A stretch of 5,850 nt of DNA from an uncultured Alphaproteobacteria bacterium (GCA_944389685.1 CALXNF010000056.1:1-5850); one strand, 5' to 3'; counted from the stretch's first letter, positions 1 through 5,850 are shown. Notes: generated by a model not told the origin, from the letters alone. Made by a program: numbers and translations.

Positions 1-410
1 GTTTGATTCCTGTTTCTGCGTTGGGTGTTCCATCAGAAATTTCTGTTGATTTGAAATCTACTACTGAAATTAACTTTGGTTTGAATGCGTTCTATCAGTT
101 GACGGATAGATGGTCATTTGGTGGTGGTTTTAAATACAATCATCATGCTGATAATGGTGTAAAGAGCTTGTCAACAGAATTGACAAATCCTGCTGGTCAG
201 CAGTTTGCTAATACTCTGATTTCTCAACTGTCTGACATGAACGATGGATTTGATGAATACATCGTATCTTTGTCTGTTGCAAATCAATTGACTGACACAG
301 TTCAGGTTGCGTTGTATGGGGAATATACTTTTGATACAGCGCATGCGAATTCTCAGAACGGTTCTGACGTAAAGGCAGAATTGGGCGTTCGCTTGAACTT
401 GCAGTTCTAA
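1..410 (+). CDS. Outer-membrane beta-barrel protein, C-terminal fragment (5' end outside window)
   Basis: The reading frame is open to the left edge (first complete codon at base 3) and stops at TAA 408-410. The TTG at 3-5 has no ribosome-binding site, so the gene starts upstream of the window. The visible 135 residues show alternating hydrophobic/polar strands typical of a beta-barrel, such as TEINFGLNAFYQL, WSFGGGFKYNHH, YIVSLSVANQL and VQVALYGEYTF. They are separated by Asp/Asn/Gly-rich turns, and there is no cysteine. The protein ends in ELGVRLNLQF; a last strand with terminal Phe is the signal read by the BAM assembly machinery. It therefore most likely sits in the outer membrane. The long insertion around residues 50-80 (KSLSTELTNPAGQQ and onward) could be an extracellular loop or plug-like element. 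The FadL/OmpP1-type transporter family is one possibility, but the fragment is too short to assign substrate or family. A strong terminator follows directly, so this gene ends its transcript. Confidence 0.8.
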   Translation, partial: LIPVSALGVPSEISVDLKSTTEINFGLNAFYQLTDRWSFGGGFKYNHHADNGVKSLSTELTNPAGQQFANTLISQLSDMNDGFDEYIVSLSVANQLTDTVQVALYGEYTFDTAHANSQNGSDVKAELGVRLNLQF

Positions 411-444
411 GCACTAAAAATAAGTATTAACATATATTGGACAT

Positions 445-477
445 CCGTCCCGATAATTTCGGGACGGTTTTTTGTTT
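445..477 (+). terminator. Intrinsic terminator of the first barrel gene
   Basis: A perfect 9-bp stem, CCGTCCCGA (445-453) with TCGGGACGG (459-467), closes a 5-nt loop. Six T residues (468-473) and then GTTT follow. The A-rich side needed for termination on the minus strand is absent, so it acts on the plus strand only. It lies 35 nt after the stop codon at 408-410 and insulates that gene from the promoter at 520-528. Confidence 0.93.
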
Positions 478-519
478 CAAAGTAATTTTTACTAAACACT
501 TTTATCGGGGGGATTTTTA

Positions 520-528
520 TGATATAAT
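520..528 (+). promoter_or_regulatory. Extended -10 promoter of the barrel / glycine-zipper gene pair
   Basis: TGATATAAT is an exact TGnTATAAT extended -10 element (TG at 520-521, TATAAT at 523-528). No good -35 box lies 16-18 nt upstream; the best are TTTTAT/TTTATC around 500-506. That fits the known ability of an extended -10 to work without a strong -35. Transcription would start near 535, giving a leader of about 19 nt before the ATG at 554. The run of six G at 507-512 lies in the spacer. Confidence 0.75.
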
Positions 529-553
529 ATGCTAAAAGGAAAATGGAAAGAGA

Positions 554-1633
554 ATGAAAAAAGTCGGTTTTCTTGCGGCATTGCTTGCTTTTTTATATGG
601 AGCCTCTAATGGCGCAAGCGCTACCGTTTATCCTGTTTATAGTGGTTATCAGGGTACAAATGCGATGGGGCAGCTGGTCGCTTTACCGACAACGACGGCA
701 GGAACCGTAACGCAAACCGTTAATCAAAATGCTGCGAATCCTACTCGTATTACGGGCACTTTGCCACAAGTGGGGTCTAATTTGACAAACGCAGGGCGGC
801 AATATTATCAGCCGTCGGATTTTGATAGGTTGGCGGACAGTGGTTTATACGTAGGTTTGTCAGCGGGTTATTCAGTTAATGTTAGCGGTTCGATTTTGTC
901 TGATTATATGAACGAAGACAAAGGTGAATTTGTTCCTGGGGCTTTCCAAGAAGCTAATTTTGATACCGATACGGTAATCCCATTGCAATTATCCGTTGGG
1001 GCATCAATAAACAATGATTTTAGAGTAGACTTTTCTTATTTGCGTTATTCAGGTATTGCTTATCCTAGTATGGTAAAGTCTGCTGATGGTGTGGGTGGCT
1101 ATGTTGACGCAACGGTTGATGGTGGTGCAATTACGTCAAACGTTACCATGTTAAACATATATTATAATATTGATGCTTATACTGGGTATTTAGCGGGTGG
1201 TATGTTGCGCCCATATATAGGTGTCGGTGCAGGTATTTCATTAAATACGATTTCTGATTATGTCGTATATGATGATACTTTTTATTCTGAAATGGATCCA
1301 AGTGTTGCAGGTCCGGGTATTTTGACGGGTATTTCCGACGTTTATGCTTATCACAACGGGGGAACATCCGAACAGTTGGCATTTATGTTTGAAGGTGGTT
1401 TGACAACCGAAATGGACGGCGGGATAAAAATTGATTTCTTTGTAAGATATACCAATTTGGGGCAGGTAAGAACTTCTGGAAGTATAATATTATCACAAAC
1501 AGAGTGGATCGGAAATGGTGCTGGTCAAGAATATCCATCCGACTATGATACGGTATATCATTATACCAATTGGTATGAAAGCGGTCGTTTAAGTACGATT
1601 GACCTTGGTGCCAGATTGAGATTACAGTTTTAA
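554..1633 (+). CDS. Outer-membrane beta-barrel surface protein (surface-antigen/opacity-like)
   Basis: A complete 359-residue secreted barrel protein. Residues 1-23 form a Sec signal peptide: MKK, hydrophobic core GFLAALLAFLYG, and AxA cleavage site A21-S22-A23. A Thr/Gln/Asn-rich linker follows (about 24-90), with an early YSGYQGTNA motif at 29-37. The barrel runs from about 97 to 359, with strands such as GLYVGLSAGYSV, LQLSVGASI, FRVDFSYLRYSG, MLNIYYNI, RPYIGVGAGISL, AFMFEGGLTTEM and IKIDFFVRYTNLG. It ends in DLGARLRLQF, a BAM-type terminal signal nearly the same as that of the upstream barrel protein. There is no cysteine. The RPYIGVGAGI and FRVDFSYLRY segments resemble the small-barrel porin/Surface_Ag_2 (P44/Msp2) and OMP_b-brl families; this is resemblance by eye. 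The start is set by GGAAAG at 545-550 and the signal peptide. Likely role: surface-exposed structural or adhesive protein; ligand unknown. It is probably co-transcribed with the next gene. Confidence 0.85.
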   Translation: MKKVGFLAALLAFLYGASNGASATVYPVYSGYQGTNAMGQLVALPTTTAGTVTQTVNQNAANPTRITGTLPQVGSNLTNAGRQYYQPSDFDRLADSGLYVGLSAGYSVNVSGSILSDYMNEDKGEFVPGAFQEANFDTDTVIPLQLSVGASINNDFRVDFSYLRYSGIAYPSMVKSADGVGGYVDATVDGGAITSNVTMLNIYYNIDAYTGYLAGGMLRPYIGVGAGISLNTISDYVVYDDTFYSEMDPSVAGPGILTGISDVYAYHNGGTSEQLAFMFEGGLTTEMDGGIKIDFFVRYTNLGQVRTSGSIILSQTEWIGNGAGQEYPSDYDTVYHYTNWYESGRLSTIDLGARLRLQF

Positions 1634-1689
1634 ATTGGTTGATGTGCCTGTAAATTTGTTTGTTCGGGCATAAAACAAGGTAAAAATAA

Positions 1690-3381
1690 ATGAAGACTAA
1701 ACGGAATATAATTCACTATTCTTTATTTGCGCTTTTGATAGGGGTGATGCCTATATATTCAAATGCGGGCTTACGAGTCAGCAATTATTCTCGTGGGTAC
1801 CAATCTAATGCTTATCAGAATCCTGTAATAAATACTGTGCAGCAACAAACGGTTACCACACCGTCGACAGATACGGAAAATAATTTACCTGTACGCGTTG
1901 CCGATGAAACAGTAGTGGAACAAATAAAAAGTGGTTCTACGGACGCACCTGTTGCGTTTAATCAACTAGAACAGTGTTCAATGATTTATCCGAATGGTGA
2001 ATTTGAATGGGCTGCTCCGACGCTAGGTGCTGGAATTGGGGGGGCAGATACTTGCGTTTCCGTTGTGGAATTACGTGGTTATCAGGCGGCGGCAGACGGT
2101 TCAGATCTTGTTCTTGCACGGGCAAAGTTGGCTGCAGGAGATACTATCAAATGTAATATAAGTTCGTTTCCTGAGGCGACTATGATAGTTCAAGCCGTAG
2201 AAAGTTTTACTTTCCCGGCAGATTCTGCCCCGACTACAGACGACGTTGTTAAGCAATTAAACCAAGAACAAAAACAAAATGCAGGGTTGAAGATTGCAGC
2301 TGGTGCTGTGATTGGTGCAATTGGTGGAAATATAGCCGGTTCAAACGATCGCGGTAAAGACAATTTATTCGGTACAGATAAAGGAAAAATTCAAGGTTCA
2401 ATAATAGGTAGTTTAACTGGTGCTGCTGTTATGGCGGGGAATTCTTATGCGGGTAAGGTCGCGGGTGACGTAATTTTATCTACCGGTGTTAACGCCGCTG
2501 CTGGTGGACTGGTAGGGAATATGGCAGGAACAGGTGATGACGTTCTTCGTATTGAAGAATGTGAGCTGCCAGATAAAGGTAAAACCTCTTGCTTATGGGG
2601 GGCGTTAGTAACATCTACTCCGTTAGAGCCGGATAAAGCACATGCTTTTTATAATATCGACACTGACGAGGTATATTTGTGCGATGGAAATGATACAAAT
2701 TGCAATAAAACCGCAGATTTGGTTTCCATTGTATTAGAAGCTTATCCTAAATTAAGCATAGAGGCTGTGACAAACCAAAATTTTGAAAATATAAAATCTG
2801 ATCCGACCAAGCAATATTATATGGCAATAGAGAACAATGGTATAAGTTTTGTCTCTGCAACAGATACTTCAAATAAAAATGTAGATGGCAGTAAAGGTAT
2901 TTTTACAAAAATATTATCTGCAGGGCGTATAGATAGAAAAATTCCTGCCATGATACAAATGAACGATAAGGCGTTTGGAATCAATAAATCCGAATGGTAT
3001 GAATGGAAAAGTCGTAATGGAAAAGGTATAACAATTTATGGGCGATCAAATGATGGTTCTGGTTATACGTTACCTTCTACTACTAAAGCCGATATAAATA
3101 ATTTTTATCCTATGATGGTTGGGGCAGAAGACGGTGCTTTGATTGATTTAGGAAATAAAGCTCGTTTAAAAAGTACTTTGATTGGTGCTGGTGTTGGTGG
3201 GGCTTTGGGTGGCTTCTCTGCCTATCAAGGGGCTCAGTCGGATATTCAAAATCGTTGGGTTACAGCCGTACGTGAATATGAAGATTCTTTAAATAAGGTA
3301 TATTGTGCAACGGGTAATAGATATTTAAGTAAATATAATGATCCTGTATATATACCTTCGTTGGAAGCGGTAACAGAATAA
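1690..3381 (+). CDS. Secreted/envelope protein with glycine-zipper segments, unknown function
   Basis: I do not recognise this 563-residue protein. Residues 1-26 are a Sec signal peptide (MKTKRN, hydrophobic core YSLFALLIGVM, cleavage after S-N-A26). There is no lipobox Cys at the cleavage site, so it is not a lipoprotein. Residues 27-90 are a polar, Thr/Gln/Asn-rich linker opening with YSRGYQSNA (33-41), a motif shared with the preceding barrel protein. A Cys-containing region (C96, C122, C155) includes the segment YPNGEFEWAAPTLG. Glycine-zipper stretches lie at about 203-217 (AAGAVIGAIGGNIAG), 236-282 and 497-514 (LIGAGVGGALGG). Between the last two is a soluble region of about 210 residues with C291, C301, C331 and C338, and aromatic SEWYEWK at 434-440. 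C539 is near the end. Eight cysteines suggest periplasmic or surface disulfides. Glycine zippers are known from Rickettsia 17-kDa-antigen-like envelope proteins and from pore-forming proteins; membrane insertion or oligomerisation is inference. AAGG (1677-1680) is the ribosome-binding site. Confidence 0.72.
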   Translation: MKTKRNIIHYSLFALLIGVMPIYSNAGLRVSNYSRGYQSNAYQNPVINTVQQQTVTTPSTDTENNLPVRVADETVVEQIKSGSTDAPVAFNQLEQCSMIYPNGEFEWAAPTLGAGIGGADTCVSVVELRGYQAAADGSDLVLARAKLAAGDTIKCNISSFPEATMIVQAVESFTFPADSAPTTDDVVKQLNQEQKQNAGLKIAAGAVIGAIGGNIAGSNDRGKDNLFGTDKGKIQGSIIGSLTGAAVMAGNSYAGKVAGDVILSTGVNAAAGGLVGNMAGTGDDVLRIEECELPDKGKTSCLWGALVTSTPLEPDKAHAFYNIDTDEVYLCDGNDTNCNKTADLVSIVLEAYPKLSIEAVTNQNFENIKSDPTKQYYMAIENNGISFVSATDTSNKNVDGSKGIFTKILSAGRIDRKIPAMIQMNDKAFGINKSEWYEWKSRNGKGITIYGRSNDGSGYTLPSTTKADINNFYPMMVGAEDGALIDLGNKARLKSTLIGAGVGGALGGFSAYQGAQSDIQNRWVTAVREYEDSLNKVYCATGNRYLSKYNDPVYIPSLEAVTE

Positions 3382-3406
3382 AAAACGCCCATTTGGGCGT
3401 TTTTTT
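3380..3406. terminator. Shared bidirectional terminator between convergent genes
   Basis: The core stem CGCCC (3386-3390) and GGGCG (3395-3399) encloses a 4-nt ATTT loop. It is extended by A residues at 3380-3385 pairing with T residues at 3400-3405. On the plus strand T7 (3400-3406) is the U-tract; on the minus strand the A6 run at 3380-3385 becomes the U-tract. The stop codon of the plus-strand gene (3379-3381) and that of the minus-strand glycyl-tRNA synthetase gene (3405-3407) both lie within the A/T arms, leaving only 23 nt between them. One hairpin thus ends both transcripts. Confidence 0.9.
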
Positions 3407-4775
3407 ATTTTTCATTTTTCGTTATTATTTCCATGACTTTATTTGGTACGTTAGATGCCGCAACACGTTCTTGTCGCATAGAATCACGATAACGCAGTGT
3501 TACGGTGTTGTCTTCCAATGTCTGATGGTCTACGGTTATGCAAACTGGCGTTCCGATTTCATCATGACGGCGGTAATTCTTACCAATATTACCAGAATTT
3601 TCCAACTCAATACGCCCAATGTTTAACTTTCTTAAATCATTTTCGATATTATTTGCAATTGTAACCAGTTCTGGTACATTACGAGCCAGTGGAATAACAG
3701 CTGCTTTTACTGGTGATAATGCCGGTTTTAATTTTAATACTACACGTGATTTCCCGTCTGGTAATTCTTCTTCTGTATATGCATCTAACATAACAGCCAG
3801 CATCGCACGGTTAACACCCATCGCCGTTTCAATCACGAAAGGTATAAAACTTTCACCCGTTTGCGGATCGCTGTAAGCCAATTTTGTAGTACTATCTTTA
3901 TTTTCCATAACTTTGGCTTGGATATCAAATTCATTTTGAGATTTTGTATGAGAACCTAAATCAAAATCTTGACGATTATGAATCCCTTCGACTTCATCAA
4001 AACCGTCTGGAAATTCGTATTCTATGTCTCCTGCAGCCTTGGCATAATGTGCCAACTTTTCATGTGGGGTAAAGCGCAATTTTTCTGCTGGTATGCCAAG
4101 CGTGTCAATCCACCAAGCCATACGCGTTTGCTTCCACATTTCAAAGTATTTTTCATCGTCTTTTGGATTGATGAAGTATTGCATTTCTGCCTGCTCAAAT
4201 TCACGCATACGAAATACGAACCCTCGCGGAGAAATTTCATTCCGGAACGCTTTCCCAATTTGTGCTATGCCGAAAGGTAATTTATGAGGACAGGCGTCCA
4301 TTACGTTTTTGAAATTTACATATGTTGTAGTTGCTGTTTCTGGGCGCAGATAAGCATTGATTGCACCGTCCGCTGTTGCGCCAATGGACAACCCCATCAT
4401 CAATTGATATGCACGTGGTTCTGTAATTTCTGTACTACCACAGTTATCGCATTTCGTAGGGTCTTTCATTTTATCCTGACGCATACGAGCCCCGCACTTT
4501 TTGCATTCAACCAATGGGTCAGAAAAACTGCCTTCGTGACCAGAATATTTCCACAATAAGCGATTACTGATAAGGGCTGCATCCAGACCTTCGATATCAT
4601 TACGGGAATATATCATGGCGTTCCACCAAGCGTTTTTGATGTTTTTCATCAATTCTACACCATATGGACCGTAGTCATAGGCACCGCCTAAGCCACCATA
4701 AATTTCAGAACCTGTGAAAATAAAACCACGACGCTTACATAATGCAACGATATCATTTACTGTTTTTGCTGGCAT
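3405..4775 (-). CDS. glyQS: Glycyl-tRNA synthetase, single-chain (dimeric, class IIa) type
   Basis: Cytoplasmic enzyme that attaches glycine to tRNA-Gly using ATP. The 456-residue chain is a normal length for the bacterial/eukaryotic-type homodimeric enzyme. Features in order: N-terminal GGLGGAYDYGPYGVELMKNI (27-46), the family's signature; a zinc-ribbon-like CxxC pair (C91/C94 and C109/C112) in the insertion; LRPETATTTYVNF (143-155); class II motif 2 with FRNEISPRG (177-185) and REFEQAEMQYF (191-201); motif 3 ETAMGVNRAMLAVMLDAY (316-333); and an anticodon-binding domain from about 347 (LKPALSPVKAAVIPL) to 450, including YRRHDEIGTP and TVTLRYRDSMRQERV. All parts appear intact. AGGGG (minus strand, 4787-4783) lies 7 nt before the ATG and fixes the start. 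The gene is separated from the upstream ferredoxin gene by a terminator, so it probably has its own promoter. The alternative bacterial form is the two-gene alpha2beta2 enzyme (GlyQ and GlyS), which this is clearly not. Confidence 0.97.
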   Translation of the reverse strand: MPAKTVNDIVALCKRRGFIFTGSEIYGGLGGAYDYGPYGVELMKNIKNAWWNAMIYSRNDIEGLDAALISNRLLWKYSGHEGSFSDPLVECKKCGARMRQDKMKDPTKCDNCGSTEITEPRAYQLMMGLSIGATADGAINAYLRPETATTTYVNFKNVMDACPHKLPFGIAQIGKAFRNEISPRGFVFRMREFEQAEMQYFINPKDDEKYFEMWKQTRMAWWIDTLGIPAEKLRFTPHEKLAHYAKAAGDIEYEFPDGFDEVEGIHNRQDFDLGSHTKSQNEFDIQAKVMENKDSTTKLAYSDPQTGESFIPFVIETAMGVNRAMLAVMLDAYTEEELPDGKSRVVLKLKPALSPVKAAVIPLARNVPELVTIANNIENDLRKLNIGRIELENSGNIGKNYRRHDEIGTPVCITVDHQTLEDNTVTLRYRDSMRQERVAASNVPNKVMEIITKNEK

Positions 4776-4805
4776 TTTTTTACCCCTAATTTTTACCGAG
4801 TAATT

Positions 4806-4835
4806 GTTATACAGAAATTGTCTTTTTGCAACTGT
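4806..4835 (-). promoter_or_regulatory. Candidate promoter for the glycyl-tRNA synthetase gene
   Basis: On the minus strand TATAAC (4811-4806) is a good -10 candidate about 30 nt before the start codon. The upstream boxes at ordinary spacing are weak (ACAGTT at 4835-4830 with an 18-nt spacer); a better-looking TTGCAA (4831-4826) sits only 14 nt away. A promoter is expected here because the ferredoxin terminator (4846-4869) lies just upstream. The exact boxes are uncertain. No T-box-like leader is possible in so short a gap. Confidence 0.35.
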
Positions 4836-4845
4836 TATTAGAAAT

Positions 4846-4869
4846 AAAAAAACGGGGGTATTCCCCCCG
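4846..4869 (-). terminator. Intrinsic terminator of the BI-1 / ferredoxin operon
   Basis: Read on the minus strand, CGGGGG (4869-4864) pairs with CCCCCG (4858-4853) around a GAATA loop. Seven T residues follow (the A7 run at 4846-4852 on the plus strand). It begins 14 nt after the ferredoxin stop codon (4884-4886). There is no matching U-tract for the plus strand, so it is one-directional. Confidence 0.92.
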
Positions 4870-4883
4870 AATATAGTTATTGT

Positions 4884-5066
4884 TTATTTTGCATCTGGGG
4901 CAATCGCCGCAACTGGGCATACCGCCGCGCATGTTCCACAAGACATACACTTTGCGGGATCAATCACACACTTGCCGTCTGGTCCTGTGGAAATTGCCAT
5001 AACTGGGCATGCCCCCATACAAGTGTGACAGCCGATACATTTTGAAGGGTCTATTTTATAAGCCAT
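4884..5066 (-). CDS. 2[4Fe-4S] ferredoxin, clostridial type
   Basis: A 60-residue, soluble, low-potential electron carrier. Two CxxCxxCxxxCP motifs are complete: C10, C13, C16, C20-P21 and C40, C43, C46, C50-P51. In this family each cubane cluster takes three cysteines from one motif and the fourth from the other. The halves are clear internal repeats (KCIGCHTCMGACPVMAI and KCMSCGTCAAVCPVAAI), matching the known duplication origin of the family. The length is close to the roughly 55 residues of clostridial ferredoxins, with none of the C-terminal extension of the longer Alvin/FdxA types. An additional cysteine, C33, lies in the linker. GGAG (minus strand, 5077-5074) sits 7 nt before the ATG. 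It lies 22 nt downstream of the BI-1-family gene and is probably co-transcribed with it. The redox partner (for example pyruvate:ferredoxin oxidoreductase or hydrogenase) is not in the window. Confidence 0.95.
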   Translation of the reverse strand: MAYKIDPSKCIGCHTCMGACPVMAISTGPDGKCVIDPAKCMSCGTCAAVCPVAAIAPDAK

Positions 5067-5088
5067 TTTTATACTCCGTTTTTGTTTA

Positions 5089-5829
5089 TTAGTCTCTGTT
5101 TAGTAAGCTTAACAGATATTGGAACATTGCGATAAAGGATATATACAGGTGCAAAGCACCCAATACGGCCAATTGGTTCTTCTGATTGCCGTCGCCTAAT
5201 ACTGCATAGGCACGTTTTAATGTTTGCATATCATATGCCGTGAATAAAGCAAAAACCAGAATGCCAATAAAGCATACTATTGTGCCGAATGTGCCGCCGA
5301 TGATTTCAGGCCATATGAAAGATGCTAAACCTACTAAGATTAAACCAATCATGCCGATGAACAAGAAAATACCTAAGAATGACAAGTCTTTAACGGTTTT
5401 ATAACCGAACAAAGCCATACAGGCAAACATAACGGCAGCGATTATAAACGCCGACAGAATTGTGTATGGATTACTTGTTACTGCAACCAGTAACAAAGGT
5501 GTTAAAACCACGCCCGTAAGTACCGCATAAAGCATCAATAATAAAATACCAGTGGAAGGTTTAAAGCTAAATGCACGGACTTGCGCCCATATAGAAAGCG
5601 CCAACCCGCCGAACAACAGTATGTAATAAAAAGCCGACAAACCAGTTGCTGTAAATAACAAAGACCATAAAGGTGTAGCCATTGTTAAAAAAGAAGCCAA
5701 CGCTGTGGCACCAACTGCTGCAAACATCAGCGCAAAAATTCTTTTCAGGTAAAGTTCCAAACCACCAGATTTAGCACTTGTCGGTGCGTTTGGCGATTTA
5801 GTTTTTAAAGCAATATTTTTTACTGCCAT
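5089..5829 (-). CDS. Bax inhibitor-1 / YccA family integral membrane protein
   Basis: A 246-residue inner-membrane protein with a short polar N-terminus (1-28) and seven predicted hydrophobic helices near 31-50, 65-85, 92-115, 121-143, 151-172, 177-198 and 221-243. Family marks include the TM6 end FALFTAYDMQTLKRAY, with Asp200, and the C-terminal helix GALHLYISFIAMFQYLLSLL. Length and layout match bacterial BI-1 proteins (YbhL, YccA, YetJ). Known members are proton-sensitive calcium-leak channels (YetJ) or regulators of the FtsH membrane protease (YccA); which role applies here cannot be read from the sequence. The second Asp of the YetJ-type pH-sensing pair, expected in LYLDF of TM7, is Ser231 here (LYISF). 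The start is well supported by AAGGAG (minus strand, 5841-5836) 6 nt before the ATG. It is probably the first gene of an operon with the ferredoxin; any promoter lies beyond the window edge. Confidence 0.92.
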   Translation of the reverse strand: MAVKNIALKTKSPNAPTSAKSGGLELYLKRIFALMFAAVGATALASFLTMATPLWSLLFTATGLSAFYYILLFGGLALSIWAQVRAFSFKPSTGILLLMLYAVLTGVVLTPLLLVAVTSNPYTILSAFIIAAVMFACMALFGYKTVKDLSFLGIFLFIGMIGLILVGLASFIWPEIIGGTFGTIVCFIGILVFALFTAYDMQTLKRAYAVLGDGNQKNQLAVLGALHLYISFIAMFQYLLSLLNRD

Positions 5830-5850
5830 TTTTTTCTCCTTGTTAGTTAT

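Noticed and set aside
3..5. TTG as a possible start codon of the first gene
   Set aside because: The frame is open to the window edge, no ribosome-binding site or signal peptide is present, and the protein begins in mid-barrel, so the true start lies outside.
208..414. Minus-strand 68-codon frame opposite the first barrel gene
   Set aside because: Antisense shadow of a supported coding region, with no family resemblance.
1143..1382. Minus-strand 79-codon frame opposite the barrel gene
   Set aside because: Its composition is rich in His, Lys and Tyr, as expected from reading barrel codons in reverse; no ribosome-binding site or known motif.
1645..1671. Possible hairpin (TGCCTG with CGGGCA) between the barrel and glycine-zipper genes
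   Set aside because: Only six pairs including a G-T wobble, a loop of about 14 nt and no T-tract after it, so it is not a convincing terminator or attenuator.
4022..4258. Minus-strand 78-codon frame inside the glycyl-tRNA synthetase gene
   Set aside because: It is an out-of-frame shadow on the same strand as a complete, intact enzyme gene, with no recognisable features.
3393..4559. Several plus-strand open frames (64-103 codons) opposite the glycyl-tRNA synthetase gene
   Set aside because: They are antisense to a highly conserved enzyme, have odd Cys/Phe/His-rich composition, and show no domains or clear ribosome-binding sites.
4804..5028. Plus-strand 74-codon frame across the terminator and ferredoxin gene
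   Set aside because: It reads through the ferredoxin gene in reverse and through a terminator hairpin; the real gene is the cysteine-motif protein on the minus strand.

Overview
The window looks like the chromosome of a Gram-negative bacterium of moderate-to-low GC. It carries genes for outer-membrane beta-barrel proteins with signal peptides and C-terminal phenylalanine sorting signals. The second barrel resembles the surface-antigen/opacity-type barrels common in host-associated Alphaproteobacteria. A clostridial-type 2[4Fe-4S] ferredoxin hints at anaerobic or micro-aerobic life. An uncultured, host-associated alphaproteobacterium is my best guess; this is inference from family resemblance, not proof.

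Left half, plus strand: (a) the C-terminal part of an outer-membrane barrel protein cut by the window edge (to 410), closed by a strong intrinsic terminator (445-473); (b) a perfect extended -10 promoter (520-528) driving a 359-residue outer-membrane barrel protein (554-1633); (c) 56 nt later, and probably on the same transcript, a 563-residue secreted or envelope protein (1690-3381) that I do not recognise. It has eight cysteines and glycine-zipper stretches near the middle and the C-terminus. The proteins in (b) and (c) share a short motif just after their signal peptides, which suggests a common feature of their export or assembly.

Right half, minus strand, read from right to left: a seven-helix Bax-inhibitor-1/YccA-type membrane protein (5829-5089), then 22 nt later a 60-residue 2[4Fe-4S] ferredoxin (5066-4884). 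These two form a likely operon ending in a hairpin terminator (4846-4869). Next is a single-chain, dimeric-type glycyl-tRNA synthetase (4775-3405), probably with its own promoter. It converges on the 563-residue protein gene, and one hairpin in the 23 nt between the two stop codons serves as terminator for both strands.

There is no tRNA, rRNA, CRISPR array, insertion sequence or other mobile element that I can see. No stretch over 300 nt lacks a gene. The most interesting part is the barrel plus glycine-zipper protein pair at 554-3381; the rest is housekeeping or known families.
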